Source: Pseudomonas chlororaphis subsp. aurantiaca
GTDB lineage: Bacteria > Pseudomonadota > Gammaproteobacteria > Pseudomonadales > Pseudomonadaceae
Direction of reading: 5' to 3'
DNA: 64,000 nucleotides
NCBI RefSeq assembly: GCF_013466605.1
Contig: NZ_CP059162.1
Coordinates: forward strand, 2,728,001 to 2,792,000
Each line of letters begins with the position of its first letter. Position 1 is the first letter of the stretch. The notes beneath the pieces were generated by a model that was not told the origin of the DNA, ran no database searches, and saw only the letters and a list, made by a program, of their open reading frames with translations. This document shows, piece after piece, positions 1 to 7,863 of this stretch. The position numbers and the translations under genes were made by a program.

Positions 1-1
1 G

Positions 2-1423
2 CGGGTGCGTCCCGGCACGGTGCTGGCGCTGATGGGGGAGAACGGCGCGGGCAAGTCGACCCTGATGAAAATCATCGCCGGGATCTACCAGCCGGACGCC
101 GGCGAGCTGCGGCTCAAGGGCCAGCGGGTGAATTTCGAGACGCCGCTGGCGGCCTTGCAGGCGGGGATCGCGATGATCCACCAGGAACTCAACCTGATGC
201 CGCACATGAGCATCGCCGAGAACATCTGGATCGGCCGCGAGCAGCTCAACGGCCTGCACATGATCGATCACCGCGAGATGCACCGCTGCACCGCGCTGTT
301 GCTGGAACGCCTGCGCATCAACCTCGACCCCGAGGAACAGGTGGGCAACCTGAGCATCGCCGAGCGGCAGATGGTGGAGATCGCCAAGGCGGTGTCCTAC
401 GACTCCGACATCCTGATCATGGACGAACCGACTTCGGCCATTACCGAGAAAGAGGTGGCGCACCTGTTCTCGATCATCGCCGACCTCAAGGCCCAGGGTA
501 AGGGCATCATCTATATCACTCACAAGATGAACGAAGTGTTCGCCATCGCCGATGAAGTGGCGGTGTTCCGCGACGGCGCCTACATCGGTCTGCAACGGGC
601 CGACAGCATGGACGGCGACAGCCTGATCTCGATGATGGTCGGCCGCGAACTCAGCCAGCTGTTCCCGGTGCGCGAGAAGCCCATAGGCAATCTGCTGATG
701 TCGGTGCGCGACCTGCGCCTGGACGGGGTGTTCGAGGGCGTGTCCTTCGACCTGCACGCCGGGGAGATTCTCGGCATCGCCGGGCTGATGGGTTCGGGCC
801 GCACCAACGTGGCCGAGACGATTTTCGGCATCACCCCCAGCGACGGCGGCGAGATCCGCCTCGACGGCCAGCCGGTGCGCATCAGCGACCCGCACATGGC
901 CATCGAGAAGGGCTTTGCCCTGCTGACCGAGGACCGCAAGCTCAGCGGCCTGTTTCCCTGCCTGTCGGTCCTGGAAAACATGGAGATGGCGGTGCTGCCG
1001 CACTATGCCGGCAACGGCTTCATCCAGCAGAAGGCCCTGCGCGCCCTGTGCGAGGACATGTGCAAGAAGCTGCGGGTCAAGACCCCGTCCCTGGAGCAGT
1101 GCATCGACACCCTGTCCGGCGGCAACCAGCAGAAGGCCTTGCTCGCCCGCTGGCTGATGACCAACCCGCGGCTGCTGATCCTCGACGAACCGACCCGTGG
1201 CATCGACGTCGGCGCCAAGGCCGAGATCTACCGGCTGATCGCCTACCTCGCCGGCGAAGGCATGGCGGTGATCATGATCTCTTCGGAGCTGCCGGAAGTG
1301 CTGGGCATGAGCGACCGGGTGATGGTCATGCACGAGGGCGAGCTGATGGGCACCCTCGACCACGGCGAAGCGACCCAGGAGAAGGTCATGCAACTGGCTT
1401 CCGGGATGTCCCTGGTCCACTAG
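2..1423 (+). CDS. Sugar ABC transporter ATP-binding protein, 5' partial (probably myo-inositol)
   Basis: Double-ATPase subunit of a carbohydrate (CUT2/RbsA-MglA type) importer that powers sugar uptake at the inner membrane. The reading frame is open to the window edge, so the true start lies outside. The first ATPase half has a Walker A (GENGAGKST) within 20 residues of the edge, a degenerate signature (LSIAERQM) and Walker B (ILIMDEPTS). The second half has the usual CUT2 degenerate P-loop (GSGRTNVAE), a canonical LSGGNQQK signature and [14 protein letters not shown]. The permease gene follows after about 70 bp, so the two are an operon with an unseen upstream binding protein. The permease resembles inositol permeases I remember (IatP), so inositol is the likely substrate, but this is inference. 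Confidence 0.9.
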   Translation, partial: RVRPGTVLALMGENGAGKSTLMKIIAGIYQPDAGELRLKGQRVNFETPLAALQAGIAMIHQELNLMPHMSIAENIWIGREQLNGLHMIDHREMHRCTALLLERLRINLDPEEQVGNLSIAERQMVEIAKAVSYDSDILIMDEPTSAITEKEVAHLFSIIADLKAQGKGIIYITHKMNEVFAIADEVAVFRDGAYIGLQRADSMDGDSLISMMVGRELSQLFPVREKPIGNLLMSVRDLRLDGVFEGVSFDLHAGEILGIAGLMGSGRTNVAETIFGITPSDGGEIRLDGQPVRISDPHMAIEKGFALLTEDRKLSGLFPCLSVLENMEMAVLPHYAGNGFIQQKALRALCEDMCKKLRVKTPSLEQCIDTLSGGNQQKALLARWLMTNPRLLILDEPTRGIDVGAKAEIYRLIAYLAGEGMAVIMISSELPEVLGMSDRVMVMHEGELMGTLDHGEATQEKVMQLASGMSLVH

Positions 1424-1493
1424 CCGGCAAACGTATCAAGGCCATCGGCGAGCTGTGTTCGCCGCCGGCCATACAAGAAGAAGGTGAAGGCTT

Positions 1494-2516
1494 ATGAACG
1501 CGATACTGGAAAACAAACCCGCGGCGGCGCCAGCCAGAACGCGCCGGCGCCTGCCCACCGAACTGAGCATCTTCCTGGTGCTGATCGGCATCGGCCTGGT
1601 GTTCGAACTGTTCGGCTGGATAGTGCGCGACCAGAGCTTCCTGATGAACTCCCAGCGCCTGGTGCTGATGATTCTGCAGGTGTCGATCATCGGCCTGCTG
1701 GCCATCGGCGTGACCCAGGTGATCATCACCACCGGCATCGACCTGTCGTCCGGCTCGGTGCTGGCGCTGTCGGCGATGATCGCCGCCAGCCTGGCGCAGA
1801 CCTCGGATTTCACCCGCGCGGTGTTCCCGTCGCTGACCGACCTGCCGGTGTGGATACCGGTGGTAGCCGGGCTGGGGGTAGGGCTGCTGGCGGGGGCGAT
1901 CAACGGAAGTATCATCGCGATGACCGGCATCCCGCCCTTTATCGCCACCCTCGGCATGATGGTCTCGGCGCGCGGCCTGGCGCGTTACTACACCGAAGGC
2001 CAGCCGATCAGCATGCTCTCGGATTCCTACACGGCCATCGGCCACGGTGCGATGCCGGTGATCATCTTCCTGGTGGTGGCGGTGATCTTCCATATCGCCC
2101 TGCGCTACACCAAGTACGGCAAGTACACCTACGCCATCGGCGGCAACATGCAGGCGGCGCGGACCTCGGGGATCAACGTCAAGCGCCACCTGGTGATCGT
2201 CTACAGCATCGCCGGGCTGCTGGCGGGGCTGGCCGGGGTGGTGGCCTCGGCGCGGGCGGCGACCGGGCAGGCGGGCATGGGCATGTCCTATGAGCTGGAC
2301 GCGATCGCCGCGGCGGTGATCGGCGGCACCAGCCTGGCCGGCGGCGTGGGGCGCATCACCGGCACCGTGATCGGCGCGCTGATCCTCGGGGTGATGGCCA
2401 GCGGTTTCACCTTCGTCGGTGTCGATGCCTACATCCAGGACATCATCAAGGGCCTGATCATCGTGGTGGCGGTGGTCATCGACCAGTACCGCAACAAGCG
2501 CAAGCTCAAGCGCTGA
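1494..2516 (+). CDS. Sugar ABC transporter permease (probably myo-inositol, IatP-like)
   Basis: Inner-membrane permease of the BPD_transp_2 (RbsC/XylH) family, 340 residues, the usual length. A cytoplasmic basic N-terminus (about residues 1-22) is followed by about 8-10 hydrophobic segments, and the family motif GIDLSSGSVLALSAM lies near residue 84, with AVIGGTSLAGGVGRITGTVIGA near 265. It ends in a lysine/arginine-rich cytoplasmic tail. The ATG has AAGGTGAAGG upstream. It is the second gene of a unit with the preceding ATPase. The stretch around residues 48-60 (SFLMNSQRLVLMILQ) is typical of inositol-transport permeases in my memory. Other CUT2 sugars remain possible. Confidence 0.88.
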   Translation: MNAILENKPAAAPARTRRRLPTELSIFLVLIGIGLVFELFGWIVRDQSFLMNSQRLVLMILQVSIIGLLAIGVTQVIITTGIDLSSGSVLALSAMIAASLAQTSDFTRAVFPSLTDLPVWIPVVAGLGVGLLAGAINGSIIAMTGIPPFIATLGMMVSARGLARYYTEGQPISMLSDSYTAIGHGAMPVIIFLVVAVIFHIALRYTKYGKYTYAIGGNMQAARTSGINVKRHLVIVYSIAGLLAGLAGVVASARAATGQAGMGMSYELDAIAAAVIGGTSLAGGVGRITGTVIGALILGVMASGFTFVGVDAYIQDIIKGLIIVVAVVIDQYRNKRKLKR

Positions 2517-2520
2517 TTTT

Positions 2521-2617
2521 TCTTCTGTAGGAGCGAGCGGGCGGCGATCCGACTTGCCCGCGATGGCGTACTGACTGATACACCGCTATCGCGAGCAAGC
2601 TTCGCTCCTACAGAAGC
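2521..2617. repeat. Inverted REP pair
   Basis: Two REP units face each other: CTTCTGTAGGAGCGA at the left and TCGCTCCTACAGAAG at the right. Each unit is a self-complementary REP hairpin. The left one is of the GGGCGGCGATCC variety and the right one of the GCGAGCAAGC variety. It starts 5 bp after the permease stop codon and could end or stabilise that transcript. Confidence 0.9.
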
Positions 2618-2951
2618 GTCAGGCGCGCCATACTCCACGGCAGCGTCAGGCCTTTTTCGGGCCTGCCGCTGCCGTTTGTCTTCTAAAAGACCCCGGTCGA
2701 TGGAATTTCTTGTTATAAACGCACTCCGATAACCGCCGCCAAAGCCAGCCCTGGCGGGCTTTCAGGGCTTGTCGGACAAATTCGATGTCATTTCAGTTGC
2801 TGAGGCCTCAAACGGGCCTTAGACTGCCGCCCCTCGTAAATTGAGTGCCGGGTGGCGCTTGGAATGTACGGCGCCTTTCCGATGCCCCGAAAGGGGGCAC
2901 GGAAAACAGCTTTAATTCGCCTTAATGCACGTATTTTTTATAGAGAAATCA
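2618..2951. other. Intergenic region upstream of the DksA-like gene
   Basis: No gene is supported here. A CAGGCC/GGCCTG hairpin with a T-rich loop sits at 2647-2665. A TGCCCC-gaaag-GGGGCA hairpin sits at 2883-2899, in what is probably the 5' leader of the next gene. A GTTAT...ATAAC pair at 2712-2733 has the wrong spacing for a Zur operator. Confidence 0.5.
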
Positions 2952-3356
2952 ATGACAAAGGAAAAGTTGCTGGCCATGCCGGCGGATGACTACATGAACG
3001 CCGAGCAGCTGGCTTTTTTCACTGAGCTGTTGCAGGCCATGAAGGTCGAAACCCACGAGCGCATCGAACAGAACCGAATCGCCATTGAGAGCCTGGACAC
3101 CCCGGCCGACCCTGCCGACGCGGCTTCCGTAGAGGAAGAGCGGACCTGGCTGGTCAACGCTATCGACCGCGACCAGCGCATGCTGCCGCAGCTGGAGCAG
3201 GCCCTGGGCCGTATCGGCGACGACAGCTTCGGCTGGTGCGACGACAGCGGCGAGCCGATCGGCCTGAAACGCCTGCTGATCAGCCCGACCACCAAGTACT
3301 GCATCGAAGCTCAGGAACGTCACGAGCAGATCGACAAGCACCAGCGTCAGGCCTGA
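2952..3356 (+). CDS. DksA/TraR-family RNA polymerase-binding protein lacking the Cys4 zinc finger (DksA2-like)
   Basis: 134-residue DksA homologue that would bind the RNA polymerase secondary channel and work with ppGpp. Residues about 10-75 give the coiled coil, with acidic residues near its tip. The globular part aligns with the DksA zinc finger, but the first pair reads W-C-D-D-S and the second reads Y-C-I-E-A, so two of the four zinc cysteines are replaced. This is the pattern of the zinc-independent paralogue DksA2 (PA5536 in PAO1), which stands in for DksA under zinc limitation. I chose the internal ATG (MTKEKLLAMP) because the family starts there; an in-frame ATG at 2925 would add 9 residues. 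Neither has a strong ribosome site. No convincing Zur box is visible. Confidence 0.8.
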   Translation: MTKEKLLAMPADDYMNAEQLAFFTELLQAMKVETHERIEQNRIAIESLDTPADPADAASVEEERTWLVNAIDRDQRMLPQLEQALGRIGDDSFGWCDDSGEPIGLKRLLISPTTKYCIEAQERHEQIDKHQRQA

Positions 3357-3371
3357 TCGCCAAGACTTCTC

Positions 3372-3436
3372 CCCTCGCGGGCAAGCCCCATCCCAAGGTC
3401 GCCACTGCACCTGGGATGGCGGGCTTGCCCGCGAGT
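3372..3436. repeat. REP palindrome pair
   Basis: CTCGCGGGCAAGCCCCATCC and GGATGGCGGGCTTGCCCGCGAG face each other around a short spacer. It lies 16 bp after the DksA-like gene and may act as its transcript end. Confidence 0.85.
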
Positions 3437-3572
3437 CGTTTATGGGCGCCCTGAAAGCCCCCGCGCATTTCTATTGATCTGCTGCAAACCTGCGACTAAT
3501 GGACCATGGATAATGGCTTTTTAGTGGCGTTCAATGCAGAGCAAATAATTAGAAAAACGTGGGGTAATCCAG

Positions 3573-5198
3573 ATGACGCAAGACGGATCTTTGTCGGCTG
3601 CCACTGCGCAACCGCTGCCAACAGCCCAAGCCACCCGGCGCTGGCGGGGGCCAGCCCTGCAAAGCAGCGCCTTGCTGCTGGTGTTGTATGCCCTGTCCCA
3701 GGGGCTGCTTTCCTTCTACCTTGCCGTGCCGCTGATGCTGCTGATCGTCTGGCTGCCGCGCCTGGTCGCGACCAAGGCCGTGACGCCGGCCAGCAATGTC
3801 GACAACGGCGAGATCGCCGCGCTGACTCGCGACCTGTCCTACAGCACCAGCCATAACGCGCTGTCGGCCGCCGGCGTGGCCTATTCGGTCCGGCAACTGG
3901 CCGGGCGGGTGCAGTCGCAACTGGACTCGGCGGCGCGCATCGTCAGCAGCGCCGAGGCGATGATCCACACCGAGCAACTGGCCGCGCAGCTCAGCCAGCA
4001 GGCCCTGAGCGCCGCCAGCGAAGCCCATCGCAGCAGCGCCGAAGGCAGCGCGGTGCTGGGCGAATCCATCACCCGCATGCACCGCCTCAGCCAAAGCGCC
4101 AACGACAGCCGTGAACTGATCGAAGCCTTGAGCCAGCGCAGCGAAGACATCCAGCGGGTGGCGCTGGTGATCCAGTCGATCGCCAGCCAGACCAACCTGC
4201 TGGCGCTGAATGCCGCCATCGAGGCGGCGCGGGCCGGGGAGCATGGGCGCGGGTTCGCCGTGGTGGCCGATGAGGTGCGCGGCCTGGCCGGGCGCACGGC
4301 CACCGCCACCGACGAGGTCGGGGTAATGGTCGGCGATATCCAGCAGCGCACGGCCCAGGTGGTGGAGCAGATCCGCCAGCTGTCCAGCGACCTGAACACC
4401 GGGGTGGAGCAGGTCGAGTCCACCGGCCAGCACTTGCAGAACATCGCCCGGCTGGCGGCCGGGGTGGAAAGCCAGGTCGGCGAGATCGCCCGCGGCGCCG
4501 AGACCAATCGCCAGCAACTGGACAGCCTGTTCCATGCCGTGGAGCAGGTGCGCGGCGACCTGGCGGTGAGCGACCAGCAGACCCGCAGCCTGGCCGAGGC
4601 GGCGGTGCAGATGGAAGGGCAGACGGAAATTATCAGCGAGCGCCTGGCGGCGGTCGGCCTGGATGACTATCACCAGCGCATCTACGACCTGGCCCAGGAA
4701 GGCGCCCGACGCATCGCCGAGCAGTTCGAGGCGGACCTGGACGCCAGCCGCATCAGCTTCGACGACCTGTTCGACCGCAGCTACCAGCCAATCGCCAATA
4801 CCCAGCCGGTGAAATACCAGACCCGCTTCGACCGTTACGCCGATCAGGTGCTGCCAGCGATCCAGGAACCGTTGCTGGCGCGGCACGAAGGCCTGGTGTT
4901 CGCCATCGCCTGCACGCCCCAGGGCTATGTGCCGACCCACAACAAGGTGTTCTCGCAGCCGCTGACCGGCGACCCGCAGGTAGATACCCTGCACAACCGC
5001 ACCAAGCGCAAGTTCGAGGACCGCACCGGCATCCGCTGCGGCAGCCACCAGCAGCCACTGTTGCTGCAAACCTACACCCGCGATACCGGCGAGCTGATGC
5101 ACGATTTGTCGGTGCCAATCAGGGTCAAGGGCCGGCATTGGGGCGGCCTGCGCCTGGGCTACAAACCGGAGCAGGCCGTCGAGGCCGCGCGCGGCTGA
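3573..5198 (+). CDS. Methyl-accepting chemotaxis protein with C-terminal extra domain
   Basis: Chemoreceptor of 541 residues. After about 24 cytoplasmic residues there is one hydrophobic hairpin (about residues 27-64) with almost no periplasmic loop, so no conventional ligand domain is present. The signalling coiled coil follows, with the hairpin tip QTNLLALNAAIEAARAG at about residues 206-222 and the ADEVRGLAGRTA continuation. After the coiled coil there is a globular region (about residues 370-541) with the run RTKRKFEDRTGIRCGSH near residue 478 and a C-terminal strand set (LSVPIRVKGRHWGGLRLGY). That shape resembles a PAS/Cache sensor placed after, not before, the signalling domain. ATG 3573 is preceded by GTGGGG. 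Monocistronic, followed by a hairpin. Confidence 0.88.
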   Translation: MTQDGSLSAATAQPLPTAQATRRWRGPALQSSALLLVLYALSQGLLSFYLAVPLMLLIVWLPRLVATKAVTPASNVDNGEIAALTRDLSYSTSHNALSAAGVAYSVRQLAGRVQSQLDSAARIVSSAEAMIHTEQLAAQLSQQALSAASEAHRSSAEGSAVLGESITRMHRLSQSANDSRELIEALSQRSEDIQRVALVIQSIASQTNLLALNAAIEAARAGEHGRGFAVVADEVRGLAGRTATATDEVGVMVGDIQQRTAQVVEQIRQLSSDLNTGVEQVESTGQHLQNIARLAAGVESQVGEIARGAETNRQQLDSLFHAVEQVRGDLAVSDQQTRSLAEAAVQMEGQTEIISERLAAVGLDDYHQRIYDLAQEGARRIAEQFEADLDASRISFDDLFDRSYQPIANTQPVKYQTRFDRYADQVLPAIQEPLLARHEGLVFAIACTPQGYVPTHNKVFSQPLTGDPQVDTLHNRTKRKFEDRTGIRCGSHQQPLLLQTYTRDTGELMHDLSVPIRVKGRHWGGLRLGYKPEQAVEAARG

Positions 5199-5206
5199 GC
5201 CCGAAC

Positions 5207-5229
5207 GGGCCGGTCATTGTTACCGGCCC
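5207..5229 (+). terminator. Hairpin after the chemoreceptor gene
   Basis: GGGCCGGT pairs with ACCGGCCC across a 7-nt loop, 8 bp after the stop. No T-run follows, so termination would be weak or Rho-assisted. Confidence 0.5.
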
Positions 5230-5294
5230 TGCAACGAAGCTGTGCAAGAGATGGCTTTTTCCCAGCATGGGAACTCATTAGCATGAGCGACATT

Positions 5295-5308
5295 GTTAGC
5301 TGGCTAAC
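5295..5308. promoter_or_regulatory. Palindrome upstream of the 72-residue gene
   Basis: GTTAGC-TG-GCTAAC is a perfect 6-bp inverted repeat 22 bp before the next start codon. Its shape is like operators of small dimeric regulators (for example MarR type). No regulator gene is adjacent, so its use is unknown. Confidence 0.35.
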
Positions 5309-5329
5309 TAGTTACCAGGAGAAGTCCTC

Positions 5330-5548
5330 ATGCAAAGCAAAGTCGATGTCGCAGTGATGATTGGTAGCGGTGTACCGGCCACCTTTCGCGCGGTCGGGCT
5401 GAATGTGTGCTGGGTCGTGCTGGTCAATGGCGAGCGCCGCGGCGCGCCGTTCGCCAGCCGGGAGGAGGCCGTGGAATGCCAGGCGTCCTGGCTGGCCCAG
5501 CTGGCGCGGGACAAGGCCGGACACCCAGTGTTCAGCCGTTCGGCCTAA
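5330..5548 (+). CDS. Small conserved unknown protein
   Basis: 72-residue soluble protein; function not recognised. It has a good ribosome site (CCAGGAGAAG) 6 bp before the ATG and high third-position GC, so it is very likely real. The C-terminal half (GAPFASREEAVECQASWLAQ) looks like a short beta-alpha unit as found in small DUF proteins. It converges with the DUF2789 gene, and the two stop codons overlap within 4 bp. Confidence 0.7.
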   Translation: MQSKVDVAVMIGSGVPATFRAVGLNVCWVVLVNGERRGAPFASREEAVECQASWLAQLARDKAGHPVFSRSA

Positions 5549-5784
5549 CGGCGCTGATGCAGGCGCAGGTTGAGCTCGTCGACTACCCGCGCCCAATCGG
5601 CGTCCTCGCGTAATTCTTCCTTGAGAAAGGCCGCCTGCTGGGGCGTCCAGAAGTCGGCATCGATCATCCGCACGTCCGCGGGCAGCGGCGAATGTCGGGC
5701 GATGAAGGCGTCGATGGCGCCTGGGCTGGAGTCCAGGCCGAGTTGGTCGAACAGCCCTTTGAGGTCGTGGGTCGGTGAGTCCAT
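5545..5784 (-). CDS. DUF2789 family protein
   Basis: 79-residue protein of the DUF2789 family: MDSPTHDLKGLFDQLG at the N-terminus, then a helical core with FWTPQQAAFLKEELRED. The family is common in Pseudomonas and related gamma-proteobacteria and its role is not known to me. The start was set at the ATG with AAGGAGAT upstream on the minus strand; a longer frame to 5841 has no ribosome site. It overlaps the end of the convergent 72-residue gene. Confidence 0.8.
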   Translation of the reverse strand: MDSPTHDLKGLFDQLGLDSSPGAIDAFIARHSPLPADVRMIDADFWTPQQAAFLKEELREDADWARVVDELNLRLHQRR

Positions 5785-5869
5785 GTTGATCTCCTTCGCT
5801 TGGCAATCCGGGCGTTGTCTTGTATCTGAGGCGCCGGGCAACCAGGCGTTCGATCGGCTTGGCGGGCGC

Positions 5870-6265
5870 TCAGACCTCGCTGCCGATCACCGCGCTTTCG
5901 GCCTGGAACAGCGCCACCTGGGCCATCGACAAGGCGCTGCTGGCGGCCTGCGCCTGGGCCCGGGCGGCGGACAATGCCTGCATGTGCGCATCGGTGGCGC
6001 GATGCCGGGCGGCGCTTTGCACCATCGCCAGGCGCTCGTTGGCCTTGCGCAGCCGTTGCTGCAATTGCTCGATCTGTTTGCGCAGCAGCCTGATGCGCTT
6101 CTTTTTCGCTTCGAGCACGCCGTCGGGAGCGGCATTGCTCGCCCGGGTGATCGCGGTGCGCAGGTCCAACGGATCGCTCGCCGGGCTTTCGCTGCCCGCC
6201 GCGCCTGGCAGGGCGAACTCGGCCAGGGACGGGAGGCGGGCAGGTGGGGTGAGGTCGATCATCAT
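5870..6265 (-). CDS. Coiled-coil conserved unknown protein
   Basis: 131-residue protein, not recognised. Residues 1-50 are proline/alanine rich and probably disordered. Residues about 53-110 are a strongly charged heptad-type helix (KKKRIRLLRKQIEQLQQRL), which predicts a coiled coil, and the last 25 residues are an alanine-rich helix. Start placed at the double ATG preceded by AAAGAG on the minus strand. It lies in a run of three small minus-strand genes (5545-6558) that may be cotranscribed. Confidence 0.65.
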   Translation of the reverse strand: MMIDLTPPARLPSLAEFALPGAAGSESPASDPLDLRTAITRASNAAPDGVLEAKKKRIRLLRKQIEQLQQRLRKANERLAMVQSAARHRATDAHMQALSAARAQAQAASSALSMAQVALFQAESAVIGSEV

Positions 6266-6327
6266 GGCGCTCTTTATCGGAAGGCTCGCCAATATGTCGG
6301 TCGGGCGCGGCAATCCTTTATCGCCGT

Positions 6328-6558
6328 TCAGAGGTTCAGGGCGCCCTGGTCGACGGCCTGCTTGAGTGCGCGGGCGGCTTCCTTGGCGGCAGCTTCGGCC
6401 AGTTCCGCGGTCTTGAACCAGCGGTCCTTCTCCACCTGGTGGCAGCGCACGGTGCGCAGCGGTGGCTTGGCGCGCATCACGATCACGGCCTGGAACTCAC
6501 CCTCGACATCCCGGGCCTCGCCATGAATGAAAAACTCGCCTATATCGAATTCCGTCAC
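6328..6558 (-). CDS. Small conserved unknown protein
   Basis: 76-residue protein with a beta-strand N-terminal half (EFFIHGEARDVEGEFQAVIV) and a long C-terminal helix (TAELAEAAAKEAARALKQAV). Function not recognised. High third-position GC supports real coding. First of three minus-strand small genes; 62 bp separate it from the coiled-coil gene. Confidence 0.6.
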   Translation of the reverse strand: MTEFDIGEFFIHGEARDVEGEFQAVIVMRAKPPLRTVRCHQVEKDRWFKTAELAEAAAKEAARALKQAVDQGALNL

Positions 6559-7102
6559 GTCCGACTTTCCCCTGGAAAATATGCTGGTGAAGCTGGCCGG
6601 TGGCTGGCTTCAAGGTCGCGGCAGTATGGCAGTTGTTGCCCGTCGATGGCTGAGTTAAGTCATGCAAGTGGCTGGCCGGCACGGTGAAAGAGATTTTTTC
6701 AGCGATTTGCTAACGCATGGGTTGCTCTGAATACATAAAGTTGCTCTAGAATTGCCCCGGCAGTCAGAGATTGATGTTTACCTGCAGCACTCCCGTCCCA
6801 TTAAGGGTGACGAAAGGATCGTGAGGTTTTCCGATCGACAGTGAGGGCGCAGCTTTCTCGGCGGGTCGGAACCACTTCTTCTGCGCTTGATGCGGGCCAA
6901 ACGGTCCGGTAGTCCTTCCGGTTGTCCTGGGGAGGGGCGCACCGGTGTTTGCGTCTATGCGTTGGCGGGTGGTGCTTTTTCGGATTGTTTTCATGTGGAG
7001 TCACGGCGCCGGTTCGGCCGCCTTTTTCTGCTGTCCGTCGTTTACGCGGGCAGAGTCATTTTCAGTTTCGGGGATCTTTCCTTGGCAGTCAGTAATCTTG
7101 AT
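6559..7102. other. Intergenic, AT-richer stretch with no well-supported gene
   Basis: This 540-bp stretch has lower G+C than its surroundings. An open frame of 76 codons on the minus strand (6764-6994) has no Shine-Dalgarno site and codon use unlike Pseudomonas genes; I do not call it. The plus strand is open into the gene at 7103, but that upstream part looks non-coding. It probably holds the promoters of the flanking, divergent genes. Confidence 0.5.
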
Positions 7103-7552
7103 ATGCACGCGTTGTTCGTCCTGGGCGACTTGCGCGCAAAGTTGGTCAAACAGTTCCAGTCACGTTTCGTCTACATCACCGAACAGACGCCGGAAGGCAT
7201 TTACGTCGCCGAAATCGACACCGAGACGGCGCTGGTCGTGGACGACAAGCCACGCCTGGAACTCAAGGTCGGCGATCATTTCCGCGCGGCGGTCCTGCCC
7301 AGCCGTGAAGGCGGCAAGTTCGAAATCCGTTTTCGCGAAATCAAGCTGACCGTCTACGGCCTGGGCGAATACGCCTTTGTCAGCACCGCCGACGGCCACG
7401 CCATCCTGTTCAAGGAAGGCCACAGCGTAGTGACGGTATTTGCCGCCAACCAGCAGTTGCAGGAAGGCCTGACCAAGACCCTGAAAGCCGTGACCGGCAA
7501 GGCCGCCAAATGGCGCAAGGGTGAACTGGTGAGCTTCAAGGCCAGCGAGTGA
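7103..7552 (+). CDS. Conserved unknown protein, beta-rich
   Basis: 149-residue protein, not recognised. It begins MHALFVLGDLRAKLVKQFQ and is then rich in alternating beta strands (FVYITEQTPEGIYVAEID, LRVGDHF-like and KFEIRFREIKLTVY segments), with a basic C-terminal tail. The open frame extends much further upstream, but coding character begins near here. A TTG at 7082 preceded by GGGGAT is an alternative start adding 7 residues. Translationally coupled to the next gene. Confidence 0.65.
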   Translation: MHALFVLGDLRAKLVKQFQSRFVYITEQTPEGIYVAEIDTETALVVDDKPRLELKVGDHFRAAVLPSREGGKFEIRFREIKLTVYGLGEYAFVSTADGHAILFKEGHSVVTVFAANQQLQEGLTKTLKAVTGKAAKWRKGELVSFKASE

Positions 7553-7746
7553 GCCGCACCGAATTCCACCAGCAGCATCTTGCGCGCGCCCGCGCCGAGG
7601 CCCAGCGCCTGTTCGAACGCAAGGCCGTGCTGCAAGGCGCCTGGCTGGCCTGGGTGGCCTCGCAGCTGTATGTCCTGAAGCCTGCGGCATACGCCAGCAT
7701 GGTGCGCCGCGAGTTGCAGCGCCTGCAGGAGCAGGGCGAAAACTGA
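7549..7746 (+). CDS. Small helical unknown protein, GTG start
   Basis: 65-residue, alanine/arginine-rich, largely helical protein (ARAEAQRLFERKAVLQGAWLA). Not recognised. It starts with GTG overlapping the TGA of the preceding gene (GTGA), a typical coupling overlap, so both are expressed together. It may assist the upstream protein. Confidence 0.6.
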   Translation: MSRTEFHQQHLARARAEAQRLFERKAVLQGAWLAWVASQLYVLKPAAYASMVRRELQRLQEQGEN

Positions 7747-7863
7747 AGTCCCCTTGAAAGCAGGAACCTCTACTACAGTCAGATGACTCAATTAGTCAGA
7801 GGCTTGCGGTCCCAAACCGCGAGACCATCCTGCAACGCTGTGAACGGCAAAAGGGGCACAGGC

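Noticed and set aside
2712..2733. Possible Zur box before the DksA-like gene
   Set aside because: The GTTAT/ATAAC halves are 12 bp apart, too far for the known Zur operator, and the centre has no symmetry.
6764..6994. Minus-strand frame of 76 codons
   Set aside because: No ribosome site, and codon use with many A/T third positions unlike the neighbouring genes; a small gene cannot be excluded but is not supported.
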